The translations under genes were made by a program, and so were the position numbers. DNA of 64,000 bases from Marasmius tenuissimus. Lineage: Eukaryota; Basidiomycota; Agaricomycetes; Agaricales; Marasmiaceae. The stretch spans positions 1-64,000 of the forward strand of contig JAQOTA010000043.1 in assembly GCA_029532415.1 (NCBI GenBank), in the 5' to 3' direction. The notes beneath the pieces are model-generated. The model worked only from the letters and a program-made list of their open reading frames with translations. It was not told where the DNA came from and ran no database searches. Shown here one piece after another: positions 23,050-32,759 of this stretch (its first letter is position 1; every line of letters begins with the position of its first letter).

Positions 23050-23712
23050 AGACACGATTTAGACATGGTGAGAAGGAGAATAGGGAATAAGAAGGTCAAT
23101 AAACGCACAAAGACTGCCCCATTTTCCCACTCCTGAAATCGAGCCAATTTCTTGGCTCGCGCGCCTCGTCGGAGAGGATATTGCAGCCGTGACCATACTC
23201 ACCCATTCATCGCTGATGTCTTCAAAACGAAAGATTAGCGACGGAATCCCTACAGGCGCGTCGAGCGGCACGTACGTATAGAACAGCACCCATAGCGAGA
23301 ACACGATGGTGTTACAACAATAGCCCCCTGTATCAGATTACTATTTGGTACCTCCCATTTCCACTCCCGATGGTCTACGCACCGGCTGGGTCGCCACACG
23401 GGTCACAGTTCAAATCCTTCCTCATGTTAGGGACTCGGAATGTAATCAAACGACTTGGAATCTGACTCCGATATTCCAATGCATGTACAGCCGCGATTGC
23501 ACATCTGCCGGAGCCTTTCATATATTTTACCCGCAAAATTCAGTCCCGAAAACAAGCAGAAAATCATCCGTGAGCTCTCATGGCGTTTCGCCAGCCGCCT
23601 TCCCGTACCAATTCAACCCCGAATCCTCGCACCTCGTCACCCCACCGTCCACCAAAGCAGCACCAAAGGCCGTCGAAATAACTGTCAAGAGCGACAAGAT
23701 CTAGGACGGCAT
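23050..23712 (-). pseudogene. decayed copy D of the cysteine-rich membrane protein family
   Basis: Minus-strand remnant. The ATG at 23,712 is followed at codon 4 by TAG, then LTVISTAFGA, GGVTRCEDSGLNWY and GETP. Next come relics of exon 2 (KIYERLRQMCNRG), exon 3 (FRVPNMRKDLNC) and exon 4, in which CCCN has become YCCN and the LCYTC cysteines are lost. A short relic of the exon 7 end lies near 23,060-23,130. Exons 5 and 6 are scrambled, and the TM-encoding exon 8 is absent. It is closest to copy A in the signal and exon 1 region. It lies between copy B and the MITE/P450 block. Confidence 0.8.
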
Positions 23713-23719
23713 AGCTTAG

Positions 23720-24150
23720 AAATGAGTAATATGGGTGAGGAACAGGCGGAAGATGCAAAAAATCCGTCAGCCCGCAGATATAGAGCGCATTATTGAATGA
23801 ACGGGCTCGAGACCGTAGCCCGTAGAATTACAGCAGTCAGCGACACACAGCTCGAGACGGGAAACCATCTGATCCCGCCACAACCTTAACACATAGAAGT
23901 ACGAGTTTTCGCAATGTGTCAGGTGCCATAACCCGTGCGCGAATGTGAAACTATCGTCAACCGACTTGCCCTCTCGAAAAGTTGTTGAAAAAATTTGCCG
24001 AGGCTAGGAGCTCCATCAAAATATGTGTACCACACAGCCACCACAGCAGATTGATGGGTGTTGAACAGCGATTCAAGGTCCTGAGCTACGGGTCAGTAGT
24101 AACCAGAATTTGGAGAGAGCAAAGTCGAAGAGCGATCGCCGGTGGAAGTT
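23720..24150. other. gene-free spacer left of the MITE
   Basis: No supported gene or repeat seen. Confidence 0.4.
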
Positions 24151-24165
24151 GAAAAGCTACACACC

Positions 24166-24362
24166 GGGGGCAAGCACCGTGTGAGGTGGGGTCTAACTCA
24201 CACTGTGTGACCTGGCCCTTGTGAGATGCCTGTTACCTGCACAAAGGATAGTTTTTGCCCTTCAAAAATCATAAAGGCAACCTGCCATGCTCAACAAAGG
24301 CAAGTCACAAGGGCAAGTCACACGGTGTGAGTTGGACCCCACCTCACACGGTGCTTGCCCCC
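24166..24362. mobile_element. foldback MITE with about 60-bp terminal inverted repeats
   Basis: The left end GGGGGCAAGCACCGTGTGAG continues as an arm of roughly 60 bp that is matched, with two or three mismatches, by the complement of the right end (CTCACACGGTGCTTGCCCCC). The centre is only about 75 bp and non-coding. Similarity may extend outward to AAAGCT on both sides (24,153 and 24,373), so the exact edge and target duplication are unclear. This is a non-autonomous DNA transposon; the superfamily cannot be assigned from the ends alone. Confidence 0.85.
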
Positions 24363-24379
24363 AGTGACAGCTTTATGAT

Positions 24380-25285
24380 CGCGAAACTCGTTGTGACGGA
24401 AGTCTTCTGCCAATTCGAATAACAAATCAACTTGGAAGATCTTCAAACTTAATTACCCTTCAGAGCTGACAGCACGACAGTGGAGTTTTCCAGTACTGTA
24501 TGAGTACCTGAATATTGCTTGCTACTCCTGGGCGGCGCTGGATTCGGGTGCAAGAACAGAGCCTCTTTGATGCTATCATCTGTCTTCGCCCAGCCAAGTA
24601 GCATCGCAAGAGGGGAAAGCGCACGGAAGTGATTCGTGGTGGAGGTCAGAAGCCAAGTGGTGTTTGCTTACCAAGCGACACAAAAAGCGACAAATCACGC
24701 GCGCTTGAGCAGAAAGGCGCTTATGAGCAGCTCAGCATTCAGCACTTCCCAGATCTCAAAATTACACCGTATCATTGCATCTCATCGCACCACCGTCATC
24801 CTAATCGTGCACAAAAGATTGCTGATACCACCTTCACTCGAAGAAATGATGAGAAGTGTGAGGTATTCAATATCCTTACGGTGGCGGCTAGAGTGCGATA
24901 ACCAATGCGCAGGCACGGAGACAGTGAAACTAGTGGAAGGGACTGTCCAAAAATTGATTGACCGAAGGCAAAAACAAGAATCACATTGCTCGTATATCAA
25001 ATTCTGAATTGCCACCCCCAAAGGTCAGAAGGAAAACGCTCCAGCTTGTCGTCCCGTCGATGGTTGGACGACGGAAGCACGGAAATCATCAGAATACAGC
25101 TTTGGAAGATTCACTCAAATTAGTTATGATGTCAGGGATAGACGACGTACGTATATGAAAGTTGAGTTCACAAAGGCGTACATTGATAAAGAGGTGTGTC
25201 TCTGGATGATAACGAGATCTAAAAACTACAACAAAACGTTCCAAATGCAAACCTCGGCGCGAAAGCCAAAAAACAGCCCATGGTT
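24380..25285. other. gene-free stretch
   Basis: Several short open frames on both strands, none with a recognisable domain or splice pattern. It includes the 3' flank of the minus-strand P450 gene. Confidence 0.4.
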
Positions 25286-25291
25286 GCACCA

Positions 25292-27582
25292 TCACTCAAC
25301 CTTCTGAACCTTGAGAGGTACATTAGGCCCGATACTCCCCTCGATCTTTGGCCTCGTTACAAGCCCTCTCGCCAGTTCAATCTTTGTGCTTGGGCCACCC
25401 GGGAACTCGAATCGGTAGTTCTTAATCAGAACCGAAAGCACAGACTATACACCCGGGCATAACATCTCAGAAAAAAGCGCAACGCAACGAGTCTAGAACC
25501 ACAAACATACCTTGAACTCCGCCAACGCAAAGTTCTTCCCCAAACACGTCCTCGGCCCGTCAATAAATGTCATTATATTCCGGTAGGCCTGGATCTCCCT
25601 CGCACTGGTAGGAATGGTGTCCTCTCCCGCGCTACCGTTGGCATCTGAGAGCCAACGCTCAGGTATGAACTCCTTCGCTCGTTCTCCCCATACGAGCTCG
25701 GATCGATTCATACACGAGATCGGCGCTGAGATGTTATCACCTTTTGCTACGGCGATCGATGTGACTTCTCCGTGTTTCGTGAGAAGAGGCTGGGAAAGAG
25801 GAATGATATCGGGTTCAGAGGCCTATCAGTCGAAGAAAAGAGATAAGTCCTGAAAGTAACGAAGAGATGAAGGCCGGTTAACGTACTACCCTGCTCGTCT
25901 CGATCAATGGAGGATGTAGCCTCAAAATCTCGTGGACGACCGCATCCAGGTATGGATACTTGTCTGCAGCTGTAAGCTCGTCCCATTCCGCGTCTTGCCC
26001 ACCCTTTGTCTCGAGAAGCTCTTTGCGAAGTTGGTCTTGCTTCTCAGGAGCTTTAGTCAATTCGATGAGTGCCCATGTTAGACTGACTAGAGACAAAGAG
26101 CGTATGTTGAGTATCGGCCGTGCCGAAAGAGATAGAATAAACTCACTGGAGGTAGTCTCGTAGCCTGCACAGAGGATATTAATCCAAGGTATGGTAACGG
26201 GAAGCTAGAGGTACGACATACCTGCAAGGAGTAAGACGTTCTTTGAAGGCCCAAAATTGCAATGTCAGTTCACACGAAGTAATTTTAGGGTGAAGATAAC
26301 GCACCATCTGGAACAGGATAAAGTCAATTATGGGTAATTCGTATCGAGACCAGAGCTTACCTGAGACAAAACCTCTTCGGGCGTCATATGTAATTTGCCG
26401 TCTTGTTCAGTACTCTCTGCTTTGACTTGGCGCGACGAAGGGTCAGCCATAACCCCGGAAGCGGAAAACATGACACTGCTCACTCAATAATCCAATGATT
26501 GATTTGTCCTCGCCACCCAAATCTCCCTTCCTACTCCTATCCAGCAACTCATCAGCGATTCCACGCATTGTCTCCCTCAACTCCAGTAGCAGTTGGTTTC
26601 TCTTCGTTGGTATGTTGACAAGGGCGGGAAATACGAATGATAGCAGGAAGAGGAGCAACCCTATCTTGGACTCGGGAGTTTGGCCCAAAGACTCGAAAGC
26701 CGCGACAACAGCGGATGGCTTGCCGTCGAGAGAGCCAAAATCGTGAGAGAACCCGGCTATACCGATGGTGTCGAGCCTAAGGTCGAGAGCCATGAGTTAT
26801 CTGTCGTGAACTGAAAGAAGTAAGGCGACGTACGCAACGTGGTTCATCCACTCCTGTACTTCAATGATACCACCATCCGGGTGGTTCTCAAGCTTCGCAT
26901 CCCAATGAGTTTTCAGCTGTGCTCGAGCCTCGCTGATTAGTTACAGTTCAAGGCACCTGATTCATCGGAGGACTACCTTGTATGCTGAGTCGTAGAAAAT
27001 CGCCGTTAACCTTCGAATGGCGGCATTGCTAAAAGCCGGAGTGAGGGCTTTCCTTTGCCTGTGCAGCGTCGATAATCAGATATATGGCTCACGGTTCATG
27101 AAAATTAGCAGGGTACTCACCGTCGATGACTCTCTCCTTCTGCCCACAAAAGACCCTTTCCGAACTACGCCTCGAAATGTAAGTCAAAACGATATTGAAA
27201 AGGACGGCAAAGTACTCACGAAGCGGGCGATGAATTGTTTCGCAAATGGTATCCCAACATAGACGGTCGTGTCCTTCAAATAGAAATGGCTGATTGCCTT
27301 TGGATCCAGTAACATGATCTTCTCCGTTCCCAAGCTCGTAGGCACCTTATACACCGAGCCATACTCCGTAGCCCAATCCTCGTATAATTTCCCAACATCC
27401 TCCGAGGTTTCTAGCTCCTTCGTTATGCCGAAAATCCTGTTCTTGCTGGACGGTCCATCCAAAGGTGTCACACTTCCTCTATTCGAACGAGATCGGTAGT
27501 ATTTGAGGATGCGTTGGACGAGGAAGATGGTAGCACTGGTGACGACAATGTCTATGGCACTAAGTTGGCGAGCTGGCGTCAT
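25292..27582 (-). CDS. cytochrome P450 monooxygenase
   Basis: Twelve minus-strand exons (27582-27220, 27164-27121, 27058-26977, 26916-26834, 26776-26484, 26425-26361, 26307-26305, 26240-26222, 26164-26147, 26086-25887, 25822-25511, 25444-25292) join to 544 aa with no stop. An N-terminal membrane anchor is followed by the I-helix AGYETTS (about 317-323), the K-helix EILR (376-379), the PERW motif (FIPERW) and the heme loop FIDGPRTCLG with Cys483. These are the diagnostic P450 features, so it should be an ER-bound heme monooxygenase using a P450 reductase. The substrate is unknown and I do not assign a CYP family. Exon 7 is a 3-nt microexon (ATG), which restores the usual Met before NVLLLAG. 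No metabolic partner genes are adjacent; it sits inside the cysteine-rich membrane protein cluster. Confidence 0.9.
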
Positions 27583-27599
27583 CGTGATGGTTCAAGTTG

Positions 27600-28525
27600 A
27601 GAAGGAAGGGACATGGTGACCTCGACACGTAATGTCAGAAAAATAACTTGGTGAGTCAGCCGGCTCCGCCGGCGGGTCCGAATTCGCAAGTTCAAATCAA
27701 GCAGATGATAGCTGCCAAACTTCCTATGTAATCGGTCCAGGACAACTCACAAGAAGGTCGGCGTCAAGACAGGACTCAATAAGACCAGACTTGGGGTATC
27801 GGCCGGCTCCGCCGGCGGGCCCGAATTCAACAATTTAAGCTTGAGCCTTGATCGCGCACCGCAGACAGAAGGACGGAGCACAAGTGTTTGAATTCATCTG
27901 TGGGACACCGGACTACAGCCAGCCTTGGTGAGGTTAGACAGGAACACAAACCCCGGTGGCTACGATTATCGGACAGTCGCGGAAGTGAGCTTCGGCAGAA
28001 TGTTCGTAGCTCCGCATGTGCCTGGCACACCGTAATATGGACTCTGTGGCGCCTCGTTTATCTGTCTATTTATCCGAACCATCGAGGTCACGGAAAGAGA
28101 GTTGATAGGGCACTTGAGGTGAGCTCGATTGCCTTCGACGATGGCAACTCCAGATTGATGGTCTAATCAAGAGGCGGATCGCTACATCACAGTGATAATC
28201 AAGCCTATGATCAATACGTATCGGTATCGCACGAACTGGGGAATGGTCGCTCGGTACTCTAATTAATATGAGCCTTGTTCCCCCGAGAGCATTCCCATAC
28301 TAAGAGGTTTGATAGTGAAGTGAGAATAATCAATAAGTTAGGTGGAGAGTAGATAGGGAGAGAAAGGACTGGAGTGGGTATCGGTAGTACGGTGTATCAA
28401 GATTTGGGGACGAGAAAGAAAGACAAAGTAAGTTTGGAAAATATCAGATATTCACAATAGACGCCACCACGAGAACATCTCATCGATAAAATAAGCTCAT
28501 TAGGCAGCAGTCGATCATATGAACA
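27600..28525. other. spacer with repeated hairpin
   Basis: No supported gene. It contains the hairpin pair listed separately. Around 28,085-28,120, GGTCACGGAAAGAG is shared with 20,450-20,470, indicating that flanks of the duplicated membrane protein genes were copied with them. Confidence 0.45.
27659..27816. repeat. pair of GCCGGCTCCGCCGGC hairpins 143 bp apart
   Basis: The 15-bp hairpin (6-bp arms, TCC loop) occurs at 27,659-27,673 and 27,802-27,816. Both are followed by GGG(T/C)CCGAATTC, so the conserved unit is about 26 bp. Confidence 0.8.
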
Positions 28526-28529
28526 AGTT

Positions 28530-29947
28530 CTATATTTTCCGATAGGGAGGTGGTGGTGCTTCCGCAACGGTATCACCGCCATCAGCGTGCTCGTGCCTGC
28601 TTCTTTTTGGCCCGACGTTTGAGAATGGAAATGGCTCTATATGATTCGAGCAGCTGCTTTCCTTGCTCTGAATTTGCTTTTTGTCTGTTCTCCTCCTACT
28701 CAGCCAATAGAGGAGGCACAGAAGGAGACCGACGCCGACGATCACAGCACAGACTCCAGCAATAGCTCCTACAGGTATCTTTTGGGAACTTTGGGCTTGA
28801 GTATCGGGCAACGATGTGAACGTCGATGCGGATAGCGAGGTAGACGTGAAGCCGCTAATCGTGAGGGAGGTGGGTGCATATTGCCGCGTCTTGGGTGGGG
28901 CAAAGGAAGAAGGGTTTTGACACGTATAGAAGGCATCATCCCCTCTGTCGAGGTATGATTTCGTCAGTTCATTTCGGGACCATATACTACGGAAGTTCGT
29001 CAGTATCTTCCCACAATTGCGAATGGGATCACAGAGCGAGAATCGGGCGGACTGGTAAAGATGGATAGAAAGTATCACTGAACGTACTAGTACCAATCCC
29101 CATCTGGCCAAAAGATCCCATCATACATCTCCTTGAAGATTTTGATGCCAGCCTTGCACACAGCCGACAGTATGTTAGGTAAAAACCTATTGAGACGAAG
29201 CCAATTTCGTGATTCTCATGGTGAAGCCAGGTATGATGCCGATAAGCCACTCACTTATGTGTGGTCTCAGTCTGACACTTTCTGTTATTCGGATTAAGAT
29301 ACTGCTGGTAACCTCCCCGCCCTTGACGAAAGTACCAAGCTAGCGTGAATGTGCAATCGTCGGATCGGAAACACTTACCGATATCAATCCCATTTCCTTC
29401 TGTGCCTATTCCCTGCTGACACCTACGATACACGATAAGCAAAAGGCCTGCTCGAGTCTTCCTGGTTGATACCCACGTGAAGCATAGCATACGTAAAGAG
29501 AATGCAATGTTGTTACAGCAGCAGTCTCCTGTACTCGTGAAGGGTTCAAGTTTGACCCCATTAAATCCCTTGATAGTAAGGGTATGCGACGTACCAACTT
29601 GATCGTTACACCCTTCATCGTTCGGATTATAGGTAATGATTGAAACCCGGACTACTCAAACGCTTATCGAAAGAGGGTTGTCAAAAACGATTGAAAGACG
29701 CACAGTCGGGATTGCATATCCTCCGGAGCCTTTCGTAGGTTTTGCCTAAAACAATCAGTCGTGAATATCGGCGGAAGGTATTGAAGAACTCACAAGGCGT
29801 CTCCCCGACCGCCTCAATGTACCAGTGCAGACCCGTATCGTTACACTTCGCCACCCCACCGTCATTCAAGACGGCGCCAAAGGTCTTGGAGGTAAATATC
29901 AAGACTAACAGGGCTCGGAAAAACACCAAACACTCTATCTCGAACAT
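28530..29947 (-). CDS. cysteine-rich single-pass membrane protein (copy C)
   Basis: Exons 29947-29794, 29745-29704, 29651-29595, 29528-29477, 29422-29379, 29321-29255, 29186-29088 and 28986-28530 give 323 aa. It matches copies A and B exon for exon: internal exons of 42, 57, 52, 44, 67 and 99 nt, the same except exon 3 of B (54). A signal peptide leads to GGVAKCNDTGLHWY, GETPCKTYERLRRIC, DCCCNNIAFSLRMLCFTCQ and VCKAGIKIFKEM. A Ser/Thr stalk, a TM (about 244-267) and YWLSRRRTDKK follow. The tail is rich in charged residues and ends APPPPYRKI, a PPxY motif. The gene is intact. It is separated from A/B/D by the MITE and P450. Surface receptor or adhesin roles are possible, but nothing in the sequence decides this. 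Confidence 0.83.
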
Positions 29948-30045
29948 GAGTTGGGATGCAGATAGTTGGCGAATAGGGCTTAGATGGCCGACGCAAAGAC
30001 AAAAATCAGGATGGTGAATGGTGGAAAACGTAGCAGTGTTAGAAT

Positions 30046-30054
30046 TATTATATA
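30046..30054 (-). promoter_or_regulatory. TATA-like element
   Basis: CTATATAAT on the minus strand, about 100 bp upstream of the copy C start codon. Confidence 0.4.
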
Positions 30055-30059
30055 GAAGG

Positions 30060-30960
30060 TATGTGAGTGAAAACCGTGTTGCCCCGGGCCGGTATCTAGA
30101 GCAACGAATATGCTTGAATCGCCTTTCTTCAGGTGCTTGAGCGAAGATGTGGCGTGAGAAGATATTGTTAAGTGCACAGAAACCGTTGATTGGCAGCTAC
30201 ATCAAGGAGACCACTCAGTTCTGTCATGGTCTTTCAAGCGAAGACCACGGACATTAGGAATGGCAGTACTTTCAAGTAGTGACTGCTCGTGCTTCGAAGT
30301 TGGTTCTCGGCCCGGTGATAACATTGCCAGTCGGTCACCACGTCATGATCTTATCTTTCCATCTTCCCGAGTCATCACGCATCGAATGATACCTGTCACC
30401 AGAGGCGAGACCTCGAGGGGTTGGCTGGCACGATACGCATGGCGAAGACCACCTGACATTTCTTAGGCTTGGGATTGGCAAATCATGCCTCAGCCGTACC
30501 TACCGCCATACATATTGCCTGAGAGGTGATACATCAACCTGACACCCGAGGTCTTGCCTGTGTATGATTGAGATGAGGTGAGCTTTGTCGGCATTGACAA
30601 TGGCAAATTTCATGTTGGTCCATGGTTCATGTGGTCATTACCCTCGTCTTAATGGAGCTTGTGCGGACAATTGCTCGAGCTCCCTCGATACCCGATTGAA
30701 CAGCAATTAACAACGAGTCAAAAAGCTGGGAAGCACAGCCGACTAGTGATTCATGTAAAGACCCGGATATCAACATGAACAAATGGCGGGGTGAGTACGA
30801 AGTCTACGACACAACAACATCCATGATTGTGATACAAAGAACTACTGTGGTTGAGAACAATGTCAAGGGCGCTGCCATATGTCTTACATTTCGGTAGGAG
30901 TATCGTCAACCATCACTCATTAAAGCCCTTTGGCACTCGGATGGAAAAGGTTGCCCGATT
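30060..30960. other. gene-free stretch
   Basis: No supported gene or repeat. GGTGATAACATTG near 30,315 resembles 20,758-20,770 downstream of copy A and may be duplicated flank. Confidence 0.4.
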
Positions 30961-30967
30961 GCTTGCT

Positions 30968-31385
30968 CCCTCCGGAGGCCGAGTCGGAGAGCTTGGGCCC
31001 AGGCTCTAGGCCGAGCCGAGCTAGGCTCTGAGCTCGGAGGCTCAAGCCAAGCTCTGAGGAGAGCCTCGCAGAGCTCAGAGCCCGAGCTTGAGATTTCAGA
31101 GTCAGTGGCGTCTTCAGCCCATCCTGGGAGCTGAAGCCGTTCCTCGGCCTTTTCACAATGGTTCTATGGGTCATTCCCACCACATCGCGACTACTTCCCG
31201 AGTTTCTTGCAGTCGGGTGAGCACGTGACCGAGGCTTTGGCCCACGCTTGAGCTTTGAGCCTCAGGCTCTCACCGGGAGCTCAGAGCTCGGGCTTGAGGT
31301 TTTGATAGCCTCAGGCTCTCTCGAGCCGGGTCAAGCTCAGAGCTTTGGGCCATAACCAGGCTCGCAAAACACCCTGGCCGACTTG
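30968..31385. repeat. GAGCTC/GAGCCTGAG-rich cryptic repeat
   Basis: Two arms (about 30,968-31,115 and 31,225-31,360) are saturated with GAGCTC, CGAGCTTGAG and GAGCCTCAGG words. GAGCTCAGAGC(C/T)CGAGCTTGAG occurs in both. Such subterminal GAGC-rich DNA is seen at the ends of some hAT-type elements, and the minus strand reads CAGGGTGTTTTGCGAGCC at the right edge. No transposase and no clear TIR pair is visible. Confidence 0.5.
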
Positions 31386-31591
31386 TACCAGGGAGCTTTG
31401 CATTACAATTGAGTAAAAGTTTGGAGGCGATAGAGGAGGCAGGACAGTGAATTTTACTAGGAACTACACCGCGAGGCGCACGACCGAGGCTACATCATGA
31501 CGGGTACAATTTAATTCTCGCATGGTCGTTTGGACGTACGGTTGATAAATCTATTCGACCGGAATGTTATCAAACAAACCTCTAATACCTT

Positions 31592-31850
31592 TTAGCTCTT
31601 ACAATACGGCGGTGGAGGGTGTTCCAATACCCCTAAGTATGTGAGGGCCACTAGCTCCTCTTGGGTGGCACGTCTGTCTGAGAGCACGAATAGCTCCGTC
31701 TGATTCGTATTTATGCCTTTTGTTCTCCTCATTCCCCCGTGGCCCATTCTCTTATTTCTCCGCTTAACGTTGAACCATACCGGAAGAACGCGAGCCACAC
31801 GCCCACAGCAATCCCAGGTAACGAACCAATTTCATTCAAAAGGGCCTACC
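31592..31850 (-). pseudogene. copy E: tail fragment of the cysteine-rich membrane protein family
   Basis: The minus-strand frame encodes NVKRRNKRMGHGG, then TELFVLSD, and ends EHPPPPYCKS, collinear with the cytoplasmic tail of copy B (RLRRRIRQRA, PFVLPS, EIPPPPYRKN). Immediately upstream a hydrophobic stretch (GIAVGVWLAFF) is present in a different frame, as if the TM segment were frameshifted. The ectodomain exons are not found. Confidence 0.6.
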
Positions 31851-32288
31851 TCGGGCGTCAAAATTGCGCACGGGATGTCGATGTTGAGTATACTACGCGA
31901 TATATACTGGAAAACTTCGTGTCAGACTCCAATTGATTGGGGTCTTTGGGAAGATATCCGACTCGCAGAAATCAGAATCGTACTGTGATTATACCGATAC
32001 AACCGCACGCTAATACACATCTGGGAACGAATCAGTAAGATGGATGAATAGGAAAGGGGCTAGTCGAGTTTGACAGTCGAGCAGGCAGTTGATGAGGTTC
32101 AGCTGATTCAAATTGCGGTATCGGAGCCCGAGTCTCAAGTCGAGAAGTTGATTGTGTGTTTCTAGATATGAAACATCTGTGAGTCACTGTTTGTAGCATC
32201 TTTGGTACTTGGAGTCGCGCTCTAACTGTCTTTGTGTCACTGGAAAAGAAACTTCCGGGTTTCACGAGGGAAATAATGTCAATCTCTC

Positions 32289-32747
32289 GTGGGTCAATTG
32301 ATTCTTGACACGCACATATGCCCCCATTTTCATGCCATTGATTTGATTAGAGAAGTGATATCCTCATTGTCTACCCAGAAACAAGTGATATCCTCATTGT
32401 CTACCCAGAAACAGATATACCTGTTGAGCGGACTCGTCGAACATGTGGTCCTGAGAGTCAAGGTCGGGTTTATCACATTCGAGCCACCACCATGGGACGA
32501 CGATCCGATGGCGAATAATCCAGAGTGGTACAAAATAAAACTGGATAAAACATTCATCAACCAGGTCGGAAAGACTCGGAGCCACGTAGGACGTCGGCTT
32601 TTCCCCCCGTATTTAAGATTTTTGGTGATAACGCTATCTCCTGTGAGGCGGGGTTTGTTGACGGGGCTCGTCGGTGATTGGGATATAGGGGTATTTTGCG
32701 CGGGGTTGAGGAGAGGAATACTGAGGCAAAAACTACAGAGAACTTAA
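32289..32747 (+). CDS. hypothetical open frame, 152 aa
   Basis: An open frame with a natural-looking middle (GFITFEPPPWDDDPMANNPE) but no recognised domain. Its N-terminal third is lengthened by a perfect 30-bp tandem duplication that repeats VISSLSTQKQ. No convincing introns. It could be a fragment of a larger lost gene. Downstream to 34,320 I see nothing else coding. Confidence 0.25.
   Translation: MGQLILDTHICPHFHAIDLIREVISSLSTQKQVISSLSTQKQIYLLSGLVEHVVLRVKVGFITFEPPPWDDDPMANNPEWYKIKLDKTFINQVGKTRSHVGRRLFPPYLRFLVITLSPVRRGLLTGLVGDWDIGVFCAGLRRGILRQKLQRT
32353..32412. repeat. perfect 30-bp tandem duplication
   Basis: AAGTGATATCCTCATTGTCT plus ACCCAGAAAC is present twice, back to back and in frame with the open frame that contains it. 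Confidence 0.9.
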
Positions 32748-32759
32748 AAGATAAAGACA

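Noticed and set aside
23345..23796. Plus-strand frames across pseudogene D
   Set aside because: Antisense of recognisable minus-strand exon relics.
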